In this document: in pieces, positions 8,038-15,961 of the stretch
Numbering within the stretch: the stretch's first letter is position 1
Layout: the number at the start of each line of letters is the position of its first letter
DNA from: Nocardioides acrostichi
Lineage (GTDB): Bacteria; Actinomycetota; Actinomycetes; Propionibacteriales; Nocardioidaceae
Direction: 5' to 3'
Assembly (NCBI RefSeq): GCF_015319165.1
Contig: NZ_JADIVZ010000016.1
Coordinates: 1-64,000 of the forward strand
Length of the DNA: 64,000 nucleotides
The notes under the pieces: model-generated
What the model was told of the DNA's origin: nothing
The model's database searches: none
The model's input: the letters and a program-made list of their open reading frames with translations, nothing else
Position numbers and translations under genes: made by a program

Positions 8038-8089
8038 CGTCAAGTTGACGAAAGGGGCGGGTTGGAGGATAGTTATCGTCATAACGACG
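8038..8089. promoter_or_regulatory. Two CGTC-N5-GACG operators, probably for the NUDIX regulator
   Basis: Two copies of CGTC-N5-GACG lie at 8038-8050 (inner AAGTT) and 8077-8089 (inner ATAAC), 39 bp apart, in the 88-base gap between the divergent NUDIX regulator and SPFH genes. The second overlaps an additional repeat GTTAT/ATAAC (8072-8085). They are good candidates for cooperative repressor sites covering both promoters. The ribosome binding site AAAGGAG at about 8092-8098 serves the SPFH gene. Confidence 0.6.
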
Positions 8090-8105
8090 ACAAAGGAGTC
8101 CTCGC

Positions 8106-9122
8106 ATGGCTGACATCAAGCGCTACCCGTTCGTGCGGCACCTGCGCGCCGACGAGACCACCCACGTGCGACTGGTGCGCAACGGCACCGTGCTGCGCGC
8201 CACCACGGGTGGCAGCTTCTGGTTCCGTCCGCTGAGCAGCGCCCTCTCGGAGCTCCCGGTCGACGATCAGGAGGTGCCGCTGGTGGTGCACGGCCGCACC
8301 AGCGACTTCCAGGATCTCGCCGCCCAGCTCACCGTCACCTTCCGCTTCAGCGAGCCGGCCCTGGCTGCCGGCCGCATCGACTTCGGCATCGACCCGGTGA
8401 GCGGTCGCTGGCGTGGTGCGCCGATGGCTCAGGTGCAGACCCTGCTCTCGGAGGCCGCCCAGCAGCACGTGATCGAGGCCGTCGCCGGGCTCGAGCTGGT
8501 CGCCGCGCTCACCGCCGGCGTGCCCGTCGTGCGAGAGGCGGTGCGTGAGGGCCTGGTCGGCGACGCCCGGCTGGTGGGCACCGGGCTCGAGGTGGTCGAC
8601 GTACGCGTCGTCGCCCTGACGCCCGAGCCGGATGTCGAGAAGGCGCTGCGGACCACCACCCGCGAGCAGCTCCAGCAGGAGGCCGACCGTGCCACCTACG
8701 AGCGCCGCGCGGTGGCGGTCGAACGCGAGCGCGCCATCGCCGAGAACGAGCTGGCCAACCAGATCGAGCTCGCCCGGCGCGAGGAGCAGCTGGTCGCCCA
8801 GCGCGGTGCCAACGAGCGGCGCCGGGCGCAGGAGGCGGCCGCGGCCGACGAGGTCGCCGTCCGGGCCGAGGTGGCGCGTACTCGAGAGACACAGCGGGCC
8901 GCGGCCGAGGGCATCGCCGCCACCGGCGTGGCCCGGGCCGAGGCCGAGAGCGCCCGGGTGGCCGCCTACCGCGACGCCGAACCCGGCGTTTTGATGGCGC
9001 TCGCGCTCCAGGAGTTGGCCGGGCAGTTGCCCGAGGTGGGCACCCTGGTGCTCAGTCCGGACGTCGTGACGACGGCGCTAGCCCGCCTGGGCGCGAGCAC
9101 CGAGGTGAGGAGCCAGCGATGA
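8106..9122 (+). CDS. SPFH (band 7/stomatin-like) domain protein
   Basis: A 338-residue protein. Residues 1-185 form an SPFH-like beta domain (ETTHVRLVRNGTVLR, later VVDVRVVALTPEPDVEKAL). From 190 to 275 there is a long Arg/Glu/Ala-rich coiled coil, typical of stomatin/flotillin oligomerisation. The C-terminus is a short hydrophobic cap. There is no N-terminal transmembrane helix, unlike classical stomatins, so it is probably cytoplasmic or peripherally bound. It overlaps the NAD-kinase-like gene by 4 bases (ATGA), so the two are translationally coupled. Its function in this setting is unknown. Confidence 0.8.
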   Translation: MADIKRYPFVRHLRADETTHVRLVRNGTVLRATTGGSFWFRPLSSALSELPVDDQEVPLVVHGRTSDFQDLAAQLTVTFRFSEPALAAGRIDFGIDPVSGRWRGAPMAQVQTLLSEAAQQHVIEAVAGLELVAALTAGVPVVREAVREGLVGDARLVGTGLEVVDVRVVALTPEPDVEKALRTTTREQLQQEADRATYERRAVAVERERAIAENELANQIELARREEQLVAQRGANERRRAQEAAAADEVAVRAEVARTRETQRAAAEGIAATGVARAEAESARVAAYRDAEPGVLMALALQELAGQLPEVGTLVLSPDVVTTALARLGASTEVRSQR

Positions 9123-10021
9123 CGCTCGCACCGCGGGTCGTCGTGGTGCACCGGACCACCGAGCGCGACGGCCTGCTCGCCACCCACGGTTCGGCCGGCC
9201 AGGCCGCGTTCTTCCTGCGCACGCGCGGGCGCGACCTGGTCGAGGTCGAGGCGCGAGACGCCGCGCAGCGCTCGGCCTTGGCGGTGGTCGAGGCGGCCAT
9301 CCCGCGGGGTTGGCGGCAGGGGCGGGTCGAGCGGGCCGACCTGCCGCGTTTCCGGTTCGCGCCCGAGGACGTCGTGGTCGTGGTGGGTCAAGACGGTCTG
9401 GTGGCCAACGTGGCGCGCTACCTCGACGGCAACCCGGTGATCGGAGTCGACCCCGACCCCGGGCGCAACGCCGGCGTGCTCGTGCGGCACGCTCCGGCCG
9501 AGGTCGAGGAGCTGTTGCCCGCTGTGGTGGCCGGTCGGGCACCGGTCGAGCGGCGGGCGATGGTGCGCGCCGAGGCCGACGACGGCCAGCGGCTCGACGC
9601 CCTCAACGAGATCTACCTCGGGCACGAGACCCACCAGACCGCGCGATGGACCCTCGTCGAGCCCGACGGTGCGCGCGAGCGGCAGGCCAGCTCGGGCCTG
9701 CTCGTCACCACCGGCACCGGCGCCACGGGGTGGTGCCGATCGGTCTCGCGCGAGCGCGGCGACACCATGCCACTGCCGGCCGCGACCCAGCGCGGCCTGG
9801 CCTGGTTCGTGCGCGAGGCCTGGCCCTCGCCCGTCACCGGCGTCGAGCACACCGCCGGCATGCTCGGCCCGGGCGCCGGGCTGGAGGAGGGCATCGCCGT
9901 GGTGGTGGAGTCCGACCGGCTGGTGGCCTTCGGCGACGGCATCGAGTCCGATCGGCTCACCCTCACCTGGGGCCAGCGCGTGCGGGTGAGCGAGTCCCCG
10001 CGCGTCCTGCTCCTGGTGTGA
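9119..10021 (+). CDS. NAD-kinase-like protein
   Basis: A 300-residue protein with the NAD/diacylglycerol kinase fold. Near residue 90 it has GQDG in place of the usual GGDG, keeping the catalytic Asp. ALNEIYLGH near 160 matches the NE motif that binds NAD. SSGLLVTTGTGATGW near 190 matches the Gly-rich conserved loop. Divergence from standard NAD kinases and its coupling to an SPFH gene suggest a specialised role rather than general NADP supply. Together with the divergent NUDIX regulator it forms a compact NAD-related module. It converges on a lipoprotein gene with an 8-base gap. Confidence 0.7.
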   Translation: MTLAPRVVVVHRTTERDGLLATHGSAGQAAFFLRTRGRDLVEVEARDAAQRSALAVVEAAIPRGWRQGRVERADLPRFRFAPEDVVVVVGQDGLVANVARYLDGNPVIGVDPDPGRNAGVLVRHAPAEVEELLPAVVAGRAPVERRAMVRAEADDGQRLDALNEIYLGHETHQTARWTLVEPDGARERQASSGLLVTTGTGATGWCRSVSRERGDTMPLPAATQRGLAWFVREAWPSPVTGVEHTAGMLGPGAGLEEGIAVVVESDRLVAFGDGIESDRLTLTWGQRVRVSESPRVLLLV

Positions 10022-10029
10022 GGGCCCGT

Positions 10030-10653
10030 TCACGCGTCGCAGCGTGCGCCGTACCGCCCCTGGGCGTACCAGGTGGCCACCGAGCCGCCGGGTCCGGCCA
10101 GGTCGAGCGCGGCGCTCACCTGCACGCAGTCGCTCCACGGCGCTGCGGCGCTGGCCAGAGGGCTGTCCCGCTCGGGGCCGTCGGCGCTCAGGGTCGCCGG
10201 GAAGCGCTCGGGGCTGAACTCGACGTCGATCCGATCGTCGTCGGGCTCGGCCGCCGGCCTGCCGGTCTCATGCCGCACCCGGATCAACCCGCCTCGCACC
10301 CGCCAGCCCTCCAGGTCGACCGCGTAGGCCACGGCCGCACAGACGCCGTCCGCGGTGATCAGGACGCCGACCCAGGCCCGGTTGTCGTCGACCCCGACGG
10401 TCGGGTACTCGGTGGAGGCCGGGTCGTCGGGGGTGATCTCGTCGGTCCCGCCGTTGACGAAGCGGGTGGTCGTGAAGGCCGGACCAGTCTCGATGCGGCT
10501 CGGGGATCCTGATCCGGAGGTCTCCGCGCAGGCGTGGCGCAGCGCCTCGTCGGGGTCGGTGGCCTCCCCGCTGCATGCGGTCGTGCCCAGCAGGACGGCG
10601 CCCACGAGGCCTGCGCACGTGCGGGCGGTGCGGACGGTACGGGCGGGCCTCAT
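10030..10653 (-). CDS. Probable secreted lipoprotein of unknown function
   Basis: From the chosen ATG at 10653 the 207-residue product starts with a basic stretch, a hydrophobic segment AGLVGAVLLGTTA and then CSGEATD, consistent with a lipoprotein signal peptide although the lipobox (TTAC) is weak. The mature part has four further Cys residues (CAETSG, GVCAAV, DCVQV, RCDA), perhaps two disulfides. An in-frame ATG at 10761 would add 36 residues and overlap the operator region of the next gene. Neither start has a clear ribosome binding site. I do not recognise a family. Confidence 0.6.
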   Translation of the reverse strand: MRPARTVRTARTCAGLVGAVLLGTTACSGEATDPDEALRHACAETSGSGSPSRIETGPAFTTTRFVNGGTDEITPDDPASTEYPTVGVDDNRAWVGVLITADGVCAAVAYAVDLEGWRVRGGLIRVRHETGRPAAEPDDDRIDVEFSPERFPATLSADGPERDSPLASAAAPWSDCVQVSAALDLAGPGGSVATWYAQGRYGARCDA

Positions 10654-10770
10654 CGGAGCAGTACACACCGCGAGGGAACTCGCGGCGACCGAGCGGGGCG
10701 TCAGCCGCAGCAGTGCGCCGGCCCGCCGTCGAAAGCGGGCCGGGGGAGGAGGAAGCTTCATCGGTCATGG

Positions 10771-10800
10771 TCGATGGGGATACATCGACGCATGTCGATG
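10771..10800. promoter_or_regulatory. ArsR/SmtB-type operator candidate
   Basis: A perfect inverted repeat CATCGAC-GCAT-GTCGATG lies at 10783-10800, with a third half-site TCGATG at 10771-10776. It ends 20 bases before the ATG of the ArsR-acetyltransferase gene. ArsR-family repressors bind such short imperfect dyads near the promoter of their own gene. Confidence 0.6.
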
Positions 10801-10820
10801 AAGAAGCTAGGCTGGGTGTT

Positions 10821-11639
10821 ATGGCGTCCCTCGACATCGAGCTCGCGACCACCTACGCGGATTGGTTCGGCACCCTGGCCGACCCCACGCGGGTGCGGCT
10901 GCTGCACGCCGTCGCCACGGCGCCGGCCCCGGTGAAGGTGGGCGATCTCGCGGCCGCGCTGGGCATCAGTCAGGCCACCTGCTCCCATCACGTACGCCGG
11001 CTAGCAGAGACCGGGTACGTCGCGGTCGAGAAGGTCGGCACCGCCAGCCTGGTCTCGGTCAACCAGGCCTGCTGCGCGGGGCTGCCGCACGCGGCCGACG
11101 TCGTGATGGGCACGCTCGCCACCGCGCCGTGCTGCCCGGGCGACCTGCCTGCCGACGTCACCACCCGGGCGATGACGGAGGCCGACCTGCCACGCGTGCG
11201 GGAGATCTACGCCGAGGGCATCGCGACGCGCAACGCGACCTTCGAGACCGACGTGCCGAGCGTGGCGAAGCTGCGCGACAAATGGCTGCCCGAGCATCGC
11301 TGGGTGGCCGAGCGCGCGAACGACGTCCTGGGGTGGACGGGCGTCTCGCCCACCTCGACCCGCGCCTGCTACGCCGGGGTAGGGGAGACGTCGGTGTACG
11401 TCGCGGAGTCGGCTCGCGGTGCGGGCGTCGGGCGGGCGCTGCTGCACCGACAGGTCACCGAGGCCGACGCCGGCGGTCTGTGGACCCTGCAGACCGCGAT
11501 CTTCCCCGAGAACCGGGCCAGCCTCGCGCTCCATCGCTCGGCCGGGTACGTCACGCTCGGCGTCCGCTCACGCATCGCACAGTTGGACGGCGTGTGGCGC
11601 GACACCGTCATGCTCGAACGCCGGCGCGCCGTCGACTGA
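10821..11639 (+). CDS. ArsR-family regulator fused to a GNAT acetyltransferase (ArsN/PAT-like)
   Basis: A 272-residue two-domain fusion. Residues 1-100 form an ArsR winged helix (YADWFGTLADPTRVRLL, then SQATCSHHVRRLAETGYV). The cysteine-rich linker ACCAGLPHAAD and APCCPGD could bind As(III) or another soft metal(loid). Residues about 112-270 form a GNAT domain of the phosphinothricin/arsinothricin N-acetyltransferase type (RAMTEADLPRVREIYAEGI, acetyl-CoA loop RGAGVGRALL). The likely role is sensing and detoxifying a toxic amino-acid analogue such as arsinothricin. The ATG at 10821 follows the operator. The frame stays open further upstream, but that part overlaps the lipoprotein gene. Confidence 0.82.
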   Translation: MASLDIELATTYADWFGTLADPTRVRLLHAVATAPAPVKVGDLAAALGISQATCSHHVRRLAETGYVAVEKVGTASLVSVNQACCAGLPHAADVVMGTLATAPCCPGDLPADVTTRAMTEADLPRVREIYAEGIATRNATFETDVPSVAKLRDKWLPEHRWVAERANDVLGWTGVSPTSTRACYAGVGETSVYVAESARGAGVGRALLHRQVTEADAGGLWTLQTAIFPENRASLALHRSAGYVTLGVRSRIAQLDGVWRDTVMLERRRAVD

Positions 11640-11688
11640 GCGTGCCGTCCATGGGAGGTGGGGTGCGCGACCGAGGGCTCGAACGGCG

Positions 11689-12011
11689 TCAGCCGGTACC
11701 GGTGACCAGCAACTCGACCTCGCCGACTGGCGGGGTGTGGCGCGTGCTGGTGTTGCGGATCTGGCCCGGGATCGTGACCGCGCGACCGTCGGACAGGGTG
11801 AGACTCGCGGTGTCGGTGCTCCGCCACGGGGTGGTGCGGCCGTCGGCGCCGCCTTCGGGGCCACAGACGAAGCCACGAAGCCACGAAGCGGTGCCGGGTG
11901 CAGGGCTGGGGAGTCGTCGCCACCTCACGCGGAGAGCCCGGCCGTGGCCAGGGTGGCGGTCAACAGACCCGCGGCAGGGCGGGTACGGGTGCGGGTGGAA
12001 CCTCCGCGACG
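11689..12011 (-). pseudogene. Possible degraded small secreted-protein gene
   Basis: Two minus-strand reading frames together resemble one small protein. From 12011 down to 11928 a frame without ATG encodes AAGLLTATLATAGLSA, a signal-peptide-like stretch, and ends at TGA. A GTG overlapping that stop opens 79 codons (11689-11928) with coding-like third-position GC and the sequence TLSDGRAVTIPGQI near its end. A single frameshift would join them. It could also be a short genuine gene (11689-11928) with an unrelated upstream. No family is recognised. It is the only protein-like content of the 11640-12092 gap. Confidence 0.3.
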
Positions 12012-12092
12012 TCAGCGCGGCATCGCCTGCGCGGCGATGAAGGCGGGTCGTGCATGCCCGATGACCTCACGCCGAACGTGGAGGGGCGCCTC

Positions 12093-13163
12093 TTAGACGT
12101 AGCGCTCGAGGATCGTGGACTCGGCCAGGCGCGAGAGGCCCTCGCGCACGGACCGCGCACGCAGCTCGCCGACGCCGTCGACGGTCTGGAGGTCGTGGGC
12201 GCTGGCGGTGAGCAGCTTCTGGAGCGTGCCGAAGTGCTCGACGAGCCGGGTGATGACCGTGCTGGGCAAGCGCGGCACCTTCGCCAGCAGCCGGTACCCG
12301 CGCGGAGCGACGCTGCCGTCGAGCACCTCGCCCCGGCCCAGCCCCAGTACGGCGGCGACCGCGGCGGGGTCGACCAGCTCGGCAGGGGAGAGAGCGGCCA
12401 GCTCGGCGAGCGGGCCACTGGGGTCGGCGTCCTCGGGGAGGTAGTCGCGCACGATCAGCTGCCGCTCGGCGTCGACGCCGGTGACGAGCTCCTCGAGCTG
12501 GAGCGAGAGCAGCCGGCCGTCGGTGCCGAGCTCGAGCACGTAGTCCTCGACCTCGCGGGCGATACGGGTGACCATCTCGAGCCGCTGGGCGACCACGGCG
12601 ACGTCGCGCACCGTCACGAGATCCTCGATCTCGAGTGCGGAGAGGGTGCTGGCGACTTCGTCGAGGCGCATCTTGTAGCGCTCGAGGGTGGCCAGCGCCT
12701 GGTTGGCGCGGGAGAGGATCTGGCCGGAGTCCTCGAGCACGTGGCGCAGGCCGCCCACGTAGGCGGCGATGATCTGCATCGACTGCGACACCGAGATCAC
12801 CGGGAAGCCGGTCTGGCGGGCGACACGGTCGGCGGTGCGGTGCCGGGTGCCGGTCTCGGAACTGGGCAGGGAGTGGTCGGGCATGAGGTGCACGGCCGCG
12901 CGCACGATGCGGGTGAGGTCGGCGTCGACGACGATCGCGCCGTCCATCTTCGCCAGCTCGCGCAGGCCGGTCGGCGTGAACGGCACGTCGAGCTCGAAGC
13001 CACCCGTGCAGATGTCGTCGACGACCTCGTCGTGCCCGATGACGATCAGCGCGCCGGTACGCCCGCGCAGGATGCGCTCCAAGCCGTCGCGCAGACCGGT
13101 GCCGGGCGCGATCTCGGCCAGGACGGCACGCAGCCGTTGCGACTCGGTGGGGCGGTCGGACAC
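12093..13163 (-). CDS. disA: DNA integrity scanning diadenylate cyclase DisA
   Basis: Makes the second messenger c-di-AMP from two ATP and pauses at DNA lesions. The 356-residue product has the DAC catalytic motifs DGA (74-76, in KMDGAIVVD) and RHR (107-109, in GTRHRTADR). A helical spine follows and then a C-terminal helix-hairpin-helix DNA-binding domain (TVDGVGELRARSVREGL). The GTG at 13163 was chosen because GGAGGA stands 4 bases before it; an in-frame TTG 12 bases upstream is the alternative. It lies downstream of radA on the same strand, the usual actinobacterial arrangement linking both to recombination repair. Confidence 0.95.
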   Translation of the reverse strand: MSDRPTESQRLRAVLAEIAPGTGLRDGLERILRGRTGALIVIGHDEVVDDICTGGFELDVPFTPTGLRELAKMDGAIVVDADLTRIVRAAVHLMPDHSLPSSETGTRHRTADRVARQTGFPVISVSQSMQIIAAYVGGLRHVLEDSGQILSRANQALATLERYKMRLDEVASTLSALEIEDLVTVRDVAVVAQRLEMVTRIAREVEDYVLELGTDGRLLSLQLEELVTGVDAERQLIVRDYLPEDADPSGPLAELAALSPAELVDPAAVAAVLGLGRGEVLDGSVAPRGYRLLAKVPRLPSTVITRLVEHFGTLQKLLTASAHDLQTVDGVGELRARSVREGLSRLAESTILERYV

Positions 13164-13236
13164 GGGTTCCTCCAAGGGGAGTGGGCGCGGCGGCCGCGCC
13201 CTGGCGGGAGTCTACGGGCGGCCGGACGCTGCGTGC

Positions 13237-14625
13237 TCAACCGTTCTTGGTGAACCCCAGCGCGTGCAGGGCCGACATGACCGTGGGCGCCTCGATCACC
13301 TCCAGGCCGTCGACCGTGCGGCGGCCGGGGCGGCGGCCGGGCTCGCACGGCACGACGGCGCGCTCGAAGCCCAGCCGGGCGGCCTCGGCGATGCGCTGGG
13401 GCAGCTCGCGCACGCGGCGAAGCTCGCCGGCCAGGCCGATCTCGCCGATCGCGACCGTGGCCGCGGGCGGCGCCTGCGTGACGTAGGACGACACCAGCGC
13501 CGCGGCCAGCGCGAGATCGCTGGCCGGCTCGTGCAGCCGAGCGCCGCCGACCGTGGAGACGAAGACGTCTTGGCGGGGCAGTTGTAGCCCGCAGTGCTTC
13601 TCCAGCACCGCGAGCACCATCGCCACCCGCGAGGTGTCGAGCCCGGCCACGGCCCGGCGCGGCTTGTCGAGCGTGGCCTGGCTGACCAGGGCCTGCACCT
13701 CGGCCAGCAGTGGGCGACGCCCCTCGAGGGTGACCGCCACGCAGGTGCCCGGCACCGTGCCGTGGTGCTGCTCGACGAAGAGCCCGGTGGGGTCGGTGAC
13801 GCCGAGGATGCCGGCGTTGCCCAGCTCGAAGCAGCCGACCTCGTCGACCGGGCCGAAGCGGTTCTTGTGGGCGCGCACCATGCGGAAGCGACTGTTGCGA
13901 TCGCCCTCGAAGTGCAGCACGACGTCGACCAGGTGCTCGAGCACGCGCGGGCCGGCGATGGAGCCGTCCTTCGTGACGTGACCGACGATGACCGTGGTGA
14001 TGTTGCGGGTCTTCGCGACCCGGATGAGCGCGGCCGCGACCTCCTTGACCTGGGTGACCCCGCCGGGCACGCCCTCGATGCCGGCGGCGCCGATGGTCTG
14101 GATCGAGTCGACCACCAGCAGGGTCGGCCGGGTCTGCTCGATGTGGGTGAGCACCGCACCCAGGTCGGTCTCGGCGGCCAGGTAGAGCTCGTCGTGCACT
14201 CCCTGGGTGCGGTCGGCGCGCAGCCGCACCTGCGAGGCGGACTCCTCGCCGGTCACGTAGAGAACCCGCTGCGGGGTGCGAGCCGTGGACGCCGCCACCT
14301 CGAGCAACAGCGTGCTCTTGCCGACCCCCGGCTCGCCGGCGAGCAGGATCGCCGCCCCGGGCACCAGGCCACCGCCCAGCACCCGGTCGAGCTCGCCCAC
14401 CCCGCTGGAGCGGAAGGCGGCGTCCTCGACCGCCACCTGACCGATCGGCACCGCCCGGCTGGTGACCGGCGTCGCCTCGGCTCGCAGCGCCGGCTTCGCC
14501 GCCTCCGCCACCGACCCCCACGCCTGGCACTCGCCGCACCGACCGACCCACTTGCCCGTCTCCCACCCGCATTCGGAGCACCGGTAGACCGGGCGGGGTG
14601 TCTTCGATGCGGTGCGGGTGGCCAT
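13237..14625 (-). CDS. radA: DNA repair protein RadA (Sms)
   Basis: A RecA-like branch-migration and DnaB-like helicase protein of recombination repair, 462 residues. It starts with a C4 zinc finger (C16, C19, C30, C33). The Walker A motif GEPGVGKST is near residue 100, Walker B LLVVDSIQT near 170, and the RadA-specific KNRFG motif near 250. The C-terminal Lon-like domain is intact (DVFVSTVGGARLHEPASDLALAAAL). It lies upstream of disA with a 73-base gap and is divergent from a LacI-type regulator. It starts at an ATG. Confidence 0.95.
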   Translation of the reverse strand: MATRTASKTPRPVYRCSECGWETGKWVGRCGECQAWGSVAEAAKPALRAEATPVTSRAVPIGQVAVEDAAFRSSGVGELDRVLGGGLVPGAAILLAGEPGVGKSTLLLEVAASTARTPQRVLYVTGEESASQVRLRADRTQGVHDELYLAAETDLGAVLTHIEQTRPTLLVVDSIQTIGAAGIEGVPGGVTQVKEVAAALIRVAKTRNITTVIVGHVTKDGSIAGPRVLEHLVDVVLHFEGDRNSRFRMVRAHKNRFGPVDEVGCFELGNAGILGVTDPTGLFVEQHHGTVPGTCVAVTLEGRRPLLAEVQALVSQATLDKPRRAVAGLDTSRVAMVLAVLEKHCGLQLPRQDVFVSTVGGARLHEPASDLALAAALVSSYVTQAPPAATVAIGEIGLAGELRRVRELPQRIAEAARLGFERAVVPCEPGRRPGRRTVDGLEVIEAPTVMSALHALGFTKNG

Positions 14626-14695
14626 GGATCGAACCTAGGTCACGGTGCCGACACCGCAGCCGGGCCGTGGTCCCGGGGGCGGTCGTGGTGGTGGC

Positions 14696-14711
14696 CGTTT
14701 GGTACCAAACG
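14696..14711. promoter_or_regulatory. LacI-type operator
   Basis: A perfect 16-bp palindrome, CGTTTGGTACCAAACG, lies between divergent radA and the LacI regulator gene. A further half-site CCAAACG follows at about 14749-14755. LacI-family proteins bind such symmetric sites, so autoregulation is likely. Confidence 0.65.
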
Positions 14712-14842
14712 AGGGTAAAACGGCCGGTCGGAGTGCAGTTCTCGACCAAACGTGGGGGTGTGAGGTGCGGGAGAGGTCGTATCCTCGACCCGTCGGTTGG
14801 AACGATCCAGCCATGTTCGTCCGGACGGCGGGAGGTGGGCAC

Positions 14843-15961
14843 GTGGAGTCCGAGCCGGCCCGTCGTCGTCCGTCGTCGCCCGCGCCTTCGCAGGTTCCGC
14901 GCCACGTCTCCGAGCCGGGCGGGGTGCCGTCCGGCAGCCCGCCGACCCTGGCCGACGTGGCCGAGCGGGCGGGGGTGTCGCGGCAGACGGTGTCGAACGC
15001 GGTGAACTCTCCCGACCTGCTGCGCCCCGACACCCTCGCCCGCGTGCAGCAGGCGATCGCCGACCTGGGCTACCTGCCCAACCGCGCGGCCCGCAACCTG
15101 CGCACCCGCGCCTCCCACCTGATCGGGCTGCGCATCGCGGCGGCGCAGGAGGGCACGGCCAACGCGACCATGGACCGTTTCGTGCACTCCCTGGTCGATG
15201 CCTCCCGTGAGGCCGGGTACCACGTTCTGCTCTTCTCGGGCGACGCGAGCGATCCGCTCGCCGGCTACGACGACCTACTGCGCTCCACCGCGGTCGACGC
15301 GTTCGTAGTGACCGACACCTACCTCGGCAACCCGCAGGCGCGGTGGCTCGACGATCGGCGGGCGCCCTTCGTGGCTTTCGGGCGCCCCTGGGACGACGGA
15401 GCGGCCGGCCATGCCTGGGTCGACGTCGACGGCGCCGCCGGCTGCGAGCTCGCCACGGCGCACCTGCTCGACAAGGGGCACACCCGGGTCGCCTGGATCG
15501 GTTGGCACAAGGACTCCCGCATCGGCGAGGACCGGCGCTCCGGGTGGCACCGCGCCATGCACGACCGCGACCTCTCGACCACCGGGCTCGCCTCTCGCGT
15601 CGAGGACACCGTCACCTCCGGTCGCAGCGCCAGCGCCGTCCTGCTCGACGAGGCGGCGCCCACGGCGTTCGTCTGCGCCTCCGACACCCTGGCCATGGGG
15701 GTCTTGCACACCTTGGGCGAGCGGGGCCTGCGGGCAGGCGACGACGTCGCGGTCGTCGGCTTCGACGACTCGCTCACAGCACAGGTGGTGCGTCCGGGGC
15801 TCTCGTCGGTGCGCCAGCCTCTGGAGCAGGTGGCGGTCGAGGTCGTGCGGGCGCTGGAGCAGGTCGTGGGTCGTCCGCGCACCCGGCATCGTGGCGTGCT
15901 GCTCTCACCGACCCTCGAGGTGCGTGACTCCTCGGGGCCGGTGCGCGACACCGCTCAGTAG
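14843..15961 (+). CDS. LacI-family transcriptional regulator
   Basis: A 372-residue repressor. The helix-turn-helix plus hinge (TLADVAERAGVSRQTVSNAV to ARNLRTRAS) lies near residues 35-90. It is followed by a periplasmic-binding-like effector domain with the typical GDDVAVVGFDDS near 315. The about 30-residue Pro/Arg-rich N-terminal extension is unusual. The GTG at 14843 was chosen for the GGAGG 7 bases upstream; earlier in-frame starts lack one. The sugar effector cannot be told. No transporter or glycosidase gene is adjacent, so its targets besides itself may be distant. The 3' end overlaps the convergent methyltransferase gene by 7 bases. Confidence 0.88.
   Translation: MESEPARRRPSSPAPSQVPRHVSEPGGVPSGSPPTLADVAERAGVSRQTVSNAVNSPDLLRPDTLARVQQAIADLGYLPNRAARNLRTRASHLIGLRIAAAQEGTANATMDRFVHSLVDASREAGYHVLLFSGDASDPLAGYDDLLRSTAVDAFVVTDTYLGNPQARWLDDRRAPFVAFGRPWDDGAAGHAWVDVDGAAGCELATAHLLDKGHTRVAWIGWHKDSRIGEDRRSGWHRAMHDRDLSTTGLASRVEDTVTSGRSASAVLLDEAAPTAFVCASDTLAMGVLHTLGERGLRAGDDVAVVGFDDSLTAQVVRPGLSSVRQPLEQVAVEVVRALEQVVGRPRTRHRGVLLSPTLEVRDSSGPVRDTAQ

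Noticed and set aside
13046..15223. A 725-codon minus-strand frame spanning disA, radA and lacI
   Set aside because: It runs through three well-supported genes in another frame and has no family features.
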